A DNA stretch of 64,000 nt from positions 310,001 to 374,000 of the forward strand of contig CALUUZ010000002.1 in the NCBI GenBank assembly GCA_944324075.1, read 5' to 3'. Both the position numbers and the translations under genes were made by a program. This DNA comes from Candidatus Mailhella excrementigallinarum (GTDB lineage Bacteria > Desulfobacterota > Desulfovibrionia > Desulfovibrionales > Desulfovibrionaceae). Below the pieces are notes generated by a model, which made no database searches, was not told the DNA's origin, and worked only from the letters and a program-made list of their open reading frames with translations. Position 1 is the stretch's first letter, and each line of letters starts with the position of its first letter. Shown here piece after piece: positions 54,030 to 62,574 of this stretch.

Positions 54030-55676
54030 CTAGTATCCTCCCGTGTTGCTTTCGATGGTGTAGGGCAGACGCTCCTTGAAGGGGTGCACGTCGATGGCCT
54101 CGCTCGGGCAGCGCAGCTCGCAGAAGAAGCAGGTCATGCAGTCGTCGCGGAAGGTCACGCGGGCCTTTGCGCCGCAGGTCATGCAGCGCATGCTTTCGTT
54201 CAGCGCGTCAATGACGTCGAGGCCGCGCCGGGTTTCCCGGAAGCCCTCGGCCGGAATGGCGGCCCGTTCGCTGCGCGGTGCGGTCAGTATGCCTTCGCCG
54301 GGCAGGTTTTCCGCGATACGCCGTTTTTCGTCCCGTTCGCTGTGCAGATGCGCCCCCTGCATGAGCCGGTCGATGGAGATGGCCGCCTCGCGTCCGCCCG
54401 CAATGGCCCTGATGACCGAAGCCGGGCCGGTGACGGCGTCGCCCGCCGCGAACACATTCCATACCGAGGTGCCGAAGGTGACGGGGTCCGCCTTGATCCG
54501 GGAGGAAGACGCCTTTTCCAGATCGGGGAAGAAGGAAAGATCGCTGGCCTGACCGATGGCGAAAATGACGGCATCGGCTTCGATTTCCCGCATGTCGTTC
54601 TCGTCGAAGACCGGCCGGAAGGCATGGGCGCCGTCCCATACGGAAAGGCAGCGTTTGAGCGTCAGACCGCAGACTCTGCCTTCCTTCCCGTTCACCTGCA
54701 TGACGCCCCATCCCGTCTCGATGTCCACGCCTCGTGCGCGGGCGTCCGCGATGTTGTGCGGAAAGGCGGGCATGGCGTCCTCGGCTTCCAGGCAGCAGAT
54801 CCTTACCTGCGCGGCCCCCAGGAGTTTTGCCGTGATGGCCGCGTCCATGGCCACGTCGCCGCCGCCGATGACAAGCACCGTTCCGCTGACGGGAAAGTCC
54901 GGCGGAACAGGAGTGCCGCCGCCGCGCCCTGCCCGCACGGCACGAAGAAATTCCACGCCGTGAAAGACGCCGCGCAGTTCCTCGCCGGGCACGTTTGCCC
55001 GGCGGCTGAACGTGGTGCCGGGGGCGACGCAGACAGCGCGGAAACCGCGTTCTTTCAGATCTTCAAGGCTGATGTCGCCGCCTGCGCCGATGCGGACGTT
55101 GCACATGAATCTGACGCCGAGGGCTTTCAGTTTGCTTACCTGCGCTTCAATCACGGCGCCGGGCAGGCGGTAGGCCGGGATTCCCCAGCGCAGCATGCCG
55201 CCGGGTTCGGGCAGTGCCTCGAAAACGGTGACGGGATAGCCTGCTGACGCCAGAAACCATGCGCAGGAGAGTCCGGCAGGGCCGGAACCGGCCACCGCGA
55301 CTCTGGCAAGATGCCGGACGGACGGCTGACGGGGCGCGTCATGCAGGTCATAATCGCCCAGAAATTGTTCCAGCGCGTTGATGTTCACCGCGCCGTCCAC
55401 CCCGGAGCGGCTGCATTCGCTTTCGCAGGCGTGCGGGCAGACGCGCCCGGTAATGGCCGGGAAGGGATTTTTTTCCTTCAGTTTTTGCGCCGCTTCCGCA
55501 ATTTTTCCCTCCTGCATGAGCGCATTCCAGGCGCGGATGTCCGTACCGGCGGGGCAGGCCGCCATGCAGGGCGAAAGGGTATTCTGGTCCGTGTCGATAC
55601 GGAACACGTCCAGACCGCATGTTTTGTAGCAGGTGCCGCAGCCCGTGCATTTGGCCGCGTCAATGGCGTTAATCAC
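54030..55676 (-). CDS. GltD-like NAD(P)H/FAD oxidoreductase with ferredoxin ends
   Basis: 548 residues from a GTG at 55676, chosen because GGGAGGTCAAC sits before it and the next residues are the first Fe-S site CTGCGTCYKTC. A second set of cysteines (CMAACPAGTD, CPHACESECSR) follows, as in the N-terminus of glutamate synthase beta-type proteins. NAD/FAD motifs AGSGPAGLSCAWFLASAGYPVTVFE and VIGGGDVAMDAAITA are next. A C-terminal ferredoxin motif (CMTCGAKA, CMTCFFCELRCPSEAI) ends the protein. It should move electrons between NAD(P)H, ferredoxin and the flavoprotein downstream. It is the first gene of the dctP operon. Confidence 0.9.
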   Translation of the reverse strand: MINAIDAAKCTGCGTCYKTCGLDVFRIDTDQNTLSPCMAACPAGTDIRAWNALMQEGKIAEAAQKLKEKNPFPAITGRVCPHACESECSRSGVDGAVNINALEQFLGDYDLHDAPRQPSVRHLARVAVAGSGPAGLSCAWFLASAGYPVTVFEALPEPGGMLRWGIPAYRLPGAVIEAQVSKLKALGVRFMCNVRIGAGGDISLEDLKERGFRAVCVAPGTTFSRRANVPGEELRGVFHGVEFLRAVRAGRGGGTPVPPDFPVSGTVLVIGGGDVAMDAAITAKLLGAAQVRICCLEAEDAMPAFPHNIADARARGVDIETGWGVMQVNGKEGRVCGLTLKRCLSVWDGAHAFRPVFDENDMREIEADAVIFAIGQASDLSFFPDLEKASSSRIKADPVTFGTSVWNVFAAGDAVTGPASVIRAIAGGREAAISIDRLMQGAHLHSERDEKRRIAENLPGEGILTAPRSERAAIPAEGFRETRRGLDVIDALNESMRCMTCGAKARVTFRDDCMTCFFCELRCPSEAIDVHPFKERLPYTIESNTGGY

Positions 55677-55783
55677 GTTGACCTCCCGAAAGGACGTTGC
55701 GGGGCGCGGCCGTTCCCTCCGGCCGGACAGGGAAACCGCGCTTTGCCTTTTCCGAGGACATAATCTTCTTTTGAGAAAAAACG
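55677..55783 (-). promoter_or_regulatory. Leader region of the GltD-like/dctPQM operon
   Basis: About 110 bases between the hairpin at 55784-55805 and the GTG start. No sigma-54 promoter and no clear -35/-10 pair could be recognised. It should carry the ribosome-binding site and maybe part of the promoter. Confidence 0.3.
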
Positions 55784-55805
55784 GCATGTCGCGGTTGCGA
55801 CATGC
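55776..55805 (-). terminator. Strong hairpin with T run upstream of the GltD-like gene
   Basis: On the minus strand GCATGTCGC-aacc-GCGACATGC is followed by CGTTTTTT, a textbook rho-independent terminator. It could end an upstream transcript or act as an attenuator before the dctP operon, since it lies about 108 bases before the start codon. Alternatively the 9-bp palindrome is a repressor site. Confidence 0.7.
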
Positions 55806-56460
55806 GGGAAGAGTTTTTGTCGGGCTATCTGGCCGTCCGGGGCGCGCAGTTCATGACGCCATGCAGGACTGTCTCCTGGAACTGACGGGAGGCATGCTGC
55901 ACCATGACGGCGCCGGATGTTTGCTCCGGTCGGGAGACACGGCGTTTTATTGCGACAAGCGCGGCGCGCTGGCGGAACGATACGACTGCCGGGGGGCGTC
56001 AGATATTATTCAGGGACATCATGCCGGATAACATTATCCTGACGTCCGGAAGGGAAGTCCGTTATGAACATGACGCGGCAAGTTATATGAAGCAGCAGGA
56101 AAGAGGCGACAGGGTAAGCCTCTGCATGGGCGCATTGTTCTTTTTCCGGAGCCCGGCAACTCTATGACAGGAGAACGGGGTATCCGCCGAGGGAGAGATT
56201 CCCGCATGGGCCGGCCGGGTTCGACTGCCTTCGGGTTCCGGGTTTTGTTCCTGTCAGTACGCGCTTTGACGCGTGGCGGAAACCAGCCCGGGCCAGTGGT
56301 CAATTCTGCTGAAGAGGCCGCCCGCGCCGAGGCGGAACCGGATGCCGGGTATCTGCGTGAGCATGGCAGGCTGCCCGAAAAGGCAAACAGGATTCCTGAC
56401 GCTTCATGCCGGGATGACTTCAGGGGAGCCTTTCCGTTTGCAGCAGATTCTTTTCGGCTG
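55806..56460. other. Unassigned intergenic stretch
   Basis: 650 bases between the hairpin and R2 copy f. Short open frames exist on both strands, none with a recognisable domain or convincing start. No RNA gene seen. It may hold decayed coding sequence. Confidence 0.5.
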
Positions 56461-56642
56461 GAGCGTTTTGCTCTCGAAAATATCTGCCAACCAGACCCAG
56501 TGTTCCGGCCCGCAGGTTTCACGCCTGAAGCCGGAGCTTGACGCCGCAAGTGAATTGCGGCGACGCCGGAGAAGAGGGGGCGTCGCTGCTTCAGTCTTGC
56601 CCTGCTCGATTGAAGCAGGGCATTTCAATGGCGAAACGCTCT
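56461..56642 (+). repeat. R2 dispersed repeat, copy f
   Basis: Starts GAGCGTTTTGC and ends GCGAAACGCTC, matching inverted ends. Variant of the second stem-loop (CGCCGCAAGTGAATTGCGGC) differs from copies b, c and h but keeps pairing. Confidence 0.82.
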
Positions 56643-56699
56643 CATCGGAGAGGCCGTCCCGGGGGAACGACCTCTCCTGTGAAAAGGGGCAAGGTCCGG

Positions 56700-57785
56700 C
56701 TACAGCACCCGGCAGCCGTCTTCCTCCACAACCACCATGTATTCCCAGCGGGCGCCGCCCCAGCCGGGATAATACAGGCCCGGCTCCACAGTAACGATCA
56801 TGCCCGGCTTCAGCGCCTTTTCGCTGCGCGGGGAAAGCCGGGGTTCCTCATGCGTTTCCAGCCCCACGCCGTGCCCGAGAGAGTGGGTGAACGCCTTTTC
56901 CATGCCGCGGGCGGCAAAGCTGTCCACCGCCGTCTGCCATGCTTCCCGGCCGGTCATGCCGGGACGGATGGCGGCAATGGCCTTGCGCTGTGCCTCGCGC
57001 ACGGCGTCCAGCATGTCCAGAAAACGTTTTTCCGGCTTGTCCCCTACCCAGAAGGTGCGGGTCTGATCGGAACAGTAGTGTCCGAGACGCGCCCCCACAT
57101 CCACCAGAATATGGCAGTTGGGCGTAATTTCCGTGGGGCCGTGGGCCTCTTCAAAGGGATTGTAGTGCGGCAGCGCGGCGTGGGCGTCCTTGGCCACAAT
57201 GGGGGAAAAGCTGTTTTCCGTCGCGCCGTGTTCGCGGAAGAATTTTTCAATACTCCAGGCGATACCCGCTTCGGTATTGCCTGCCGTGAGGATGGAGGGC
57301 AGCCATTCCATGAGCTGATGGTTGAGTCTGGCGCTTTTCTCCATCAGGCGGATTTCTTCATCATCCTTGATCACACGCAGTTCTTCCACCAGGCCGTCCG
57401 CCGCCTCCAGCGACAGACCGGGTTCCAGGCGGGTGACGAAATTATGGGAGACAATGGCGGATTCAAAGCCGATGCGGCAGGAAACCCTTTCCCTGAGCAG
57501 AGTGCGGATTTCTTCCGCAGCCGAGCCCCTGTAGATGAAGATGCGATCCCGATCCCACAGTTCGGCGGCGGCTTCCTCATAGCGGGAGTCGGTACACAGC
57601 CAGTCTCTGCCGTTCTGCCGGATAATCAGGCAGCCCGAGCTTTCGTTGCACTGGCTGTCGTGCAGCTCGAAGCCGGAAAGATAAAAACGGTTGGCCGGGT
57701 GGGAGACGATGAGGGCATCCAGCCCCTCCCGGCGCATGAGTGCGCGCAGATGTTCCCGGCGCGCGGCATAGCGGGTATTATCCAT
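56700..57785 (-). CDS. M24-family metallopeptidase (Xaa-Pro aminopeptidase type)
   Basis: 361 residues from the ATG at 57785, which has CCGGAG seven bases upstream; the frame extends about 93 codons upstream into non-coding sequence. The C-terminal pita-bread fold has VDVGARLGHYCSDQTRTFW (both Asp ligands), HSLGHGVGLETHEEP (His), TVEPGLYY (Glu) and WEYMVV (Glu), so all five metal ligands are present. The N-terminal creatinase-like domain begins RYAARREHLRALMRREGLDALIV. It should hydrolyse N-terminal Xaa-Pro peptides. It stands alone on the minus strand. Confidence 0.92.
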   Translation of the reverse strand: MDNTRYAARREHLRALMRREGLDALIVSHPANRFYLSGFELHDSQCNESSGCLIIRQNGRDWLCTDSRYEEAAAELWDRDRIFIYRGSAAEEIRTLLRERVSCRIGFESAIVSHNFVTRLEPGLSLEAADGLVEELRVIKDDEEIRLMEKSARLNHQLMEWLPSILTAGNTEAGIAWSIEKFFREHGATENSFSPIVAKDAHAALPHYNPFEEAHGPTEITPNCHILVDVGARLGHYCSDQTRTFWVGDKPEKRFLDMLDAVREAQRKAIAAIRPGMTGREAWQTAVDSFAARGMEKAFTHSLGHGVGLETHEEPRLSPRSEKALKPGMIVTVEPGLYYPGWGGARWEYMVVVEEDGCRVL

Positions 57786-58069
57786 GGGAAACTCCGGAAT
57801 GATCCTGTCACAGTGAATAAATCGGCTCTTCCCTGACGAAGGCGTGCCGTGCGGAGCATGCCGCAGCGGAACGACGCGGCGATGGGGACGGCACGGAACA
57901 CAGATTAGGGATATCCTCAGCGGCTGGCAAGCCTGTTTCCATCCCGGCCGAGGGTCGTGTTCCGGCCCGCGGATTTGATGCAACGCCAGGAAACGGAGTG
58001 GGAGGAACAGGCAAAAAAATGAGAGAAACAGGACTTGTCCGGGACGCCGCCGTTTTTTATTCAAGGATC
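57786..58069. other. Intergenic region with a decayed R2 fragment
   Basis: At about 57940-57985 a short CATCCCGGCCGAGGGTCGTG and TTCCGGCCCGCGGATTT block resembles the first hairpin of R2. Nothing else recognised. Confidence 0.4.
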
Positions 58070-58230
58070 AGAGCATTTTCGTTTTGAAACCGCTCCCGGA
58101 GTCAGGCGAAGCGGTACTGAAGCCGCGACGCCCTCCTTCTCCGGTGTTATAACTCCGGCTTCAGGCGTGAAAGCTGCGATCCGGAACACAGGGGCCTGGC
58201 CGGCAGATACTTTCAACAGCAAAATGCTCT
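58070..58230 (-). repeat. R2 dispersed repeat, copy g
   Basis: Ends are AGAGCATTTTCG and GCAAAATGCTCT, inverted repeats. The first stem-loop is partly degenerate (GCTGCGATCCGGAACACAGG). It lies before the DUF362 gene. Confidence 0.75.
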
Positions 58231-58298
58231 GATAGACAGGTATATGGAATCTCTCTCCCCACTCGCCGCAGAACGCTTCATACGGAAAGGGAGCTGTC

Positions 58299-59363
58299 AT
58301 GAAAGGAAATGAAATATCAAGAAGAAAGCTGCTGAAAGGTTCAGCCGCCACAGCCGTGGCGGCTGTTGTGGCCCCTGCGGCTCTGTCCGGTTTTCTGGGC
58401 GGCGCCCGGGAAGTTTCCGCCGCGGACATCCGGCAGGCGCCTCTTGTCGGTTCGCGCAACGTCACCGGCGTCAGCACGCCCGGCTCCCGCGCAAGAGTCT
58501 ATTTCACTCCGCATATTGACGCGGAGCATCTGATTCGCCTTTATGAGCAGATTAATGGGCATATTTACGGCAAAACAGCCATCAAGCTGCATACCGGAGA
58601 AAGAAACGGACCGAACATCCTGCCCCGCGACATGGTGAAAGCCTTCCAGTCCCGGGTGCCGGAAAGCTGCATCGTGGAAACCAATACGCTGTACCGGGGG
58701 GATCGCCACACAACGGAGTCGCATCGTGAAACGCTCCGGGTCAACGGCTGGAATTTCTGCCCCGTGGATATCATGGATGAGGAAGGCGATGTGGCGCTCC
58801 CTGTGCGCGGCGGCCTGCACCTCACGGAAGTGGCCATGGGTGGCCATCTGGTCAATTACGATTCCATGATCGTGCTTACCCATTTCAAGGGGCATGCCAT
58901 GGGCGGCTTCGGCGGCTCCATGAAGAATATCGCCATCGGCTGCGCGTCGGGTCAGGTGGGCAAGCGTCAGGTTCACGGCGTAAGCGGCGAACCTCCGGCG
59001 GACTGGGGCGCCTGGCCCGCACGGGAAAGACTCATGGAACTCATGGCCGACTCCGCCAAGGCCACATGCGACTATTTCGGCAGCCGCATTGTCTTTCTCA
59101 ATGTTCTGCGCCGCATGTCCGTGGACTGCGACTGCGCGGGCACGGCTGCGGCCGAACCTGCCGTTCCCGATATCGGTATCTGCGCCTCCACGGATATTCT
59201 GGCCGTGGATCAGGCCTCATGCGATCTGGTTTTCAGCAGACCGGAAGCGGAAAACCACGACCTCGTCGAGCGTATCCTGAGCCGTCACGGGCTGCGCCAG
59301 CTCACGGCCATGGCGGAGCTGGGAATGGGCAATCCCCAGTATGAACTGATCGTCATGGACTGA
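58299..59363 (+). CDS. Tat-exported DUF362 protein
   Basis: 354 residues. The N-terminus has a twin-arginine signal (SRRKLLKGSAATAVAAVV, cleavage expected after SAAD-like residues near 45). The rest has DUF362 features: RARVYFTPHIDAEHLIRLYEQIN, VDIMDEEGDV, THFKGHAMGGFGGSMKNIAIG, and a late CDCAG cysteine pair. DUF362 proteins often carry a ferredoxin domain; none is present here, and the product is likely periplasmic. Function is unknown. GAAAGGGAGCTGTC precedes the ATG. It has no obvious partner genes; it converges on trpA across a terminator. Confidence 0.85.
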   Translation: MKGNEISRRKLLKGSAATAVAAVVAPAALSGFLGGAREVSAADIRQAPLVGSRNVTGVSTPGSRARVYFTPHIDAEHLIRLYEQINGHIYGKTAIKLHTGERNGPNILPRDMVKAFQSRVPESCIVETNTLYRGDRHTTESHRETLRVNGWNFCPVDIMDEEGDVALPVRGGLHLTEVAMGGHLVNYDSMIVLTHFKGHAMGGFGGSMKNIAIGCASGQVGKRQVHGVSGEPPADWGAWPARERLMELMADSAKATCDYFGSRIVFLNVLRRMSVDCDCAGTAAAEPAVPDIGICASTDILAVDQASCDLVFSRPEAENHDLVERILSRHGLRQLTAMAELGMGNPQYELIVMD

Positions 59364-59412
59364 CGGGTTTCCGCGGCCGGAGACCTTTCTCCCGCATGTC
59401 GAGTTTTGAAAA

Positions 59413-59435
59413 GGGGGACGGAGAAGCCGTCCCCC
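59413..59435. terminator. Bidirectional terminator between the DUF362 gene and trpA
   Basis: GGGGGACGG pairs with CCGTCCCCC around a short loop. On the minus strand CCCCCTTTT follows, so it ends the trp operon; the plus strand has a CTCCCTTT tail. Confidence 0.75.
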
Positions 59436-59532
59436 TCCCTTTCCCGCAGATTCCGTTAAAGTGTGCGGCTGGCAGAAGCTCTGCCGGAGCAGAAGCGCAG
59501 TATGTATTGTCCTCTTTCTGTCGGGGAAAGGC

Positions 59533-60297
59533 TTATCTCCATGCGTCGAGAAATTCCCCGGCGGGTCTGCCCGCATCAATGTGTCGGAGCAGGGCGGAAC
59601 CGAATACGGCGGCATCGGGCTGCAGCCCGGCGGGAACTGCGTCCAGCTGTTCCGGGCGGTTCAGGCCGAAGCCCAGAGCCAGAGGCAGGGAAAAGGCGTC
59701 GCGGGCGCGGCGCAGCGTATCCAGCATCTGTGGAGGCAGGCCATCGCGTACGCCGGTGGTGCCCATGACGGAAACCACATAGACAAAACCTTCCGACACG
59801 GCGGCGTATTCGCGCATGCGTTCTTCCGCGGTGTTCTGCCCGACCAGGGGGATCAGGGCAATGCCTCGTGCGCCGAGCATCGCGCGCAGTTCGCCGCTTT
59901 CCTCCAGCGGAACGTCGGGGATAATGCACCCGGCCACGCCTGCGTCAGCGGCGTCCCTCGCAAAGCTGTCCGGCCCGTATTGCAGGATGGGATTCATGTA
60001 GCCCATGAGCACCAGTCCGGCCTGCAGGCGGGGAAAGGTTCGCAAATCCTTCAGGATGCCGCGCAGTGTCACCCCGGATGCCAGCGCGCGGCGGGAGGCT
60101 TCTTCCACCACGGGGCCGTCGGCCACGGGATCGGAGAAGGGAATGCCTATTTCAATGATGTCCGCGCCGTGGGCGTCCAGCTCCTCCACAGCCCCCCGGA
60201 AGCGCTCCGGCGAGGGAAAACCCGCGGTGATGAAGGGGATGAGGGCCGTGCGCCCTCCGGCGCGGGCGTTCCGGATTTTCTGTTCAAGAATATGCAT
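59533..60297 (-). CDS. trpA: Tryptophan synthase alpha chain
   Basis: 254 residues. The catalytic Glu lies in DIIEIGIPFSDPVADGPV near residue 50 with Asp near 61. Other motifs are LIPFITAGFPSPERF near 20 and LVLMGYMNPILQYGPDSFARDAADAGV. It splits indole-3-glycerol phosphate and passes indole to TrpB. It is the last gene of the trp operon, 17 bases after trpB, and is followed by a terminator. Confidence 0.96.
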   Translation of the reverse strand: MHILEQKIRNARAGGRTALIPFITAGFPSPERFRGAVEELDAHGADIIEIGIPFSDPVADGPVVEEASRRALASGVTLRGILKDLRTFPRLQAGLVLMGYMNPILQYGPDSFARDAADAGVAGCIIPDVPLEESGELRAMLGARGIALIPLVGQNTAEERMREYAAVSEGFVYVVSVMGTTGVRDGLPPQMLDTLRRARDAFSLPLALGFGLNRPEQLDAVPAGLQPDAAVFGSALLRHIDAGRPAGEFLDAWR

Positions 60298-60314
60298 GTT
60301 CGACTCCTTGCGGC

Positions 60315-61496
60315 TTACAGCGGCAGGTGTTTTTCAACGATGTCCAGATCCTTGTCTCCGCGTCCGGAGAGATTGACCACCACGTTGGATTCTCCCGGGA
60401 GTTCAGCCCGCAGTTTTTCCGCGTGTTCCAGCACCCAGGCCAGGGCATGGGATGACTCCAGCGCGGGGAGAATGCCTTCGGAGCGGCACAGCGCGGCAAA
60501 GGCGCGCAGCGCCTCCGCGTCGGTGGCAAGGCCGTAGAAGGCGCGGCCCGTGGCCTGCAGCCATGCGTGTTCCGGGCCGACGCCGGGATAGTCCAGCCCG
60601 GCGGAAACGGAATGGGAGGGCTGGATCTGGCCGTCTTCCGTCTGAAGCAGCATGGTATGCTGGCCGTGCAGTACCCCGGGAGAGCCGAGATTGAGCGGCG
60701 CGGAGTTGCAGCAGCCGGGTTCGCCCGTGCCCGCCGCTTCCACGCCGGTGATGCGCACACTGCCGTCATTCAGGAAGGGATAAAACATGCCGATGGCGTT
60801 GGAACCGCCGCCTACCGCCGCCACGACCATGTCCGGCAGGCGGCCTGTCAGTTCCAGCATGCGGGCGCGTGTTTCCCGTCCGATGACGGACTGGAAATCC
60901 CTCACCAGCGTGGGAAAGGGATGCGGCCCGGCAGCGGTGCCGAAACAGTAGTGCGTGTCCTCCTGCGCGGAGATCCAGTAGCGCAGGGCCTCGTTGATGG
61001 CGTCCTTGAGCGTGCGGGAGCCGCTTTCCACCGGCCGCACTTCCGCTCCCAGCAGCTTCATGCGGCGGACATTGGGAGCCTGCCGCTCCACATCCTCCGC
61101 ACCCATATAGATGACGCAGCCCATGCCCAGGCGCGCGGCGGCGGCCGCCGTGGCCACGCCGTGCTGGCCCGCTCCGGTTTCGGCCACCAGACTCCTTTTG
61201 CCCATGCGTCTGGCCAGCAGCGCCTGCCCCAGCGTGTTGTTGATCTTGTGCGCTCCGGTGTGAAGCAGATCTTCCCGTTTCAGCCACAGGTTGAAGCCCA
61301 GCTCATGCGAAAGCGCGGGGCAGAAGGTGAGGGGGGTTTCCCGTCCTGCGAAGTTGCGGAGCAGATCGTCCAGTTCCTCCTGAAAGGAAGGTGAGGACAT
61401 GATGGTGGCCATGGCCGCTTCCAGTTCCCTGAGCGGCGGCATGAGCAGTTCCGGCACGAACTGCCCGCCGAAATCGCCGAAATATCCTTTTTTCAT
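60315..61496 (-). CDS. trpB: Tryptophan synthase beta chain
   Basis: 393 residues from the ATG at 61496 ([18 protein letters not shown]). The PLP-lysine is in HTGAHKINN near residue 84, and [18 protein letters not shown] and [15 protein letters not shown] follow. It condenses indole with serine. The frame extends upstream through repeat sequence (R2 and R3), which is not coding. The ribosome-binding site GGGGAATTTTTG is unusual in being shared with the edge of R3-like repeats. A 412-base repeat-filled gap separates it from trpF, which is atypical for a trp operon. Confidence 0.96.
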   Translation of the reverse strand: MKKGYFGDFGGQFVPELLMPPLRELEAAMATIMSSPSFQEELDDLLRNFAGRETPLTFCPALSHELGFNLWLKREDLLHTGAHKINNTLGQALLARRMGKRSLVAETGAGQHGVATAAAAARLGMGCVIYMGAEDVERQAPNVRRMKLLGAEVRPVESGSRTLKDAINEALRYWISAQEDTHYCFGTAAGPHPFPTLVRDFQSVIGRETRARMLELTGRLPDMVVAAVGGGSNAIGMFYPFLNDGSVRITGVEAAGTGEPGCCNSAPLNLGSPGVLHGQHTMLLQTEDGQIQPSHSVSAGLDYPGVGPEHAWLQATGRAFYGLATDAEALRAFAALCRSEGILPALESSHALAWVLEHAEKLRAELPGESNVVVNLSGRGDKDLDIVEKHLPL

Positions 61497-61523
61497 CAAA
61501 AATTCCCCTGGGTGTTTAGTCCC

Positions 61524-61684
61524 GCATTGAAAATATCTGCCGGCCGGGACCCCATGTTCCGGCCCGCAGGTTTCACGCCTCCATCGGAGCCTGACGCCGC
61601 AAGTCGATTGCGGCTGCTCCGATGTCGCTGCTTCAGTCTCGCCCTGCCCGACTGAAGCAGAGCATTTCATGAGCGGAATGCTCC
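61524..61684 (+). repeat. R2 dispersed repeat, copy h
   Basis: R2 in the trpF-trpB gap. The second stem-loop is of the same type as in copies b and c (CGCCGCAAGTCGATTGCGGC). The right end is AGCATTTCATGAGCGGAATGCTCC. Confidence 0.82.
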
Positions 61685-61856
61685 ATGGTTTGAAACCGTT
61701 CCCTTCAGGGAGAAAGGTTCTGTTGACAAGACGGCGAAGCCGCTGAAATCCTTTTCCGTAACCCCTCCCTCCAGGGAGGGGCAATGTGCACGCCCCCTGC
61801 CCGTCGGCCGCGGAGTCAGTCGGCGGATGGCGCGGCTGTGGACTGAAACATTTGCG
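61685..61856 (+). repeat. R3 dispersed repeat, copy c (uninterrupted)
   Basis: Runs on directly from R2 copy h. It contains TTCTGTTGACAAGACGGCGA, the contiguous version of the sequence that is broken by R1 at 13167. Shares CTCCAGGGAGGGGCAAT and CAGTCGGCGGATGG with copy a. Confidence 0.75.
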
Positions 61857-61908
61857 GGCAGGACAGGAGGAATGGGGGAATGCCGTTAATGGTGGGGGGG
61901 CAGGGGCA

Positions 61909-62574
61909 TCATGCCCCTGCCGGTGGGATACGGTGAGACCGAACCTTCCCGACTCCTCCCAGTGCGGCAAGCGCGGAGCGGATAAGGGCGGGTTCCTTGC
62001 GGCCGGGAGAGGATTCCAGACCGGAGTTGAGATCCGCGCCGTCGGGGCGGCATCGGGCGACGGCTTCCGCGACATTGGCGGGAGTCAGGCCTCCGGCCAG
62101 CAGCCAGGGGCGCGGCGCATCCAGTCCGGCGAGGGCGGAGGCGTCCAGCCGCACGCCGTGTCCGCCGCCGTCCGTTCCCGCATCAAGCAGAAAGAGTCCG
62201 GCATGGGGGGCGGCTTCGTCCATGGCGCGTTCCATCTCGCTCGTGCCGGTGTAACGCTGCGGCCAGAATACGCGGATCAGGCGTTCCGCGCCGAAGCGCG
62301 CGGACAGTTCCGCAGCAAGGGATTCCGACTGGCTTCCGTGCAGTTGGAGAAAGTCCAGCTTCGCCTGCGCGGCGATGTCCAGCATGGTTTCCGCATCGTT
62401 TCCGGTAAATACGCCCACGCGGGCCATGCGCCCCGTATCCAGCCGGGCTGCCGTATCGGGAGATAGAAAGCGCGGACTGCCAGGTGCGAAGATGAATCCG
62501 ACCATATCCGCCCCGCAGGCGGAAGCCGCGTCCAGCGCGTTCTGATCGCGCATGCCGCAGATTTTGACAATCAT
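61909..62574 (-). CDS. trpF: Phosphoribosylanthranilate isomerase
   Basis: 221 residues. [15 protein letters not shown] (catalytic Cys near residue 6), [28 protein letters not shown] and the late [14 protein letters not shown] phosphate site identify TrpF. The start overlaps the trpC stop by four bases (ATGA). It converts phosphoribosyl-anthranilate to CdRP. It is followed by a repeat-filled gap before trpB. Confidence 0.95.
   Translation of the reverse strand: MIVKICGMRDQNALDAASACGADMVGFIFAPGSPRFLSPDTAARLDTGRMARVGVFTGNDAETMLDIAAQAKLDFLQLHGSQSESLAAELSARFGAERLIRVFWPQRYTGTSEMERAMDEAAPHAGLFLLDAGTDGGGHGVRLDASALAGLDAPRPWLLAGGLTPANVAEAVARCRPDGADLNSGLESSPGRKEPALIRSALAALGGVGKVRSHRIPPAGA

Noticed and set aside
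56034..56549. 171-residue minus-strand frame in the gap before R2 copy f
   Set aside because: No domain, no ribosome-binding site, and it runs into the repeat.
61497..62075. N-terminal extension of TrpB
   Set aside because: It is made of R2 and R3 repeat sequence; TrpB homologues begin at [15 protein letters not shown] residues.
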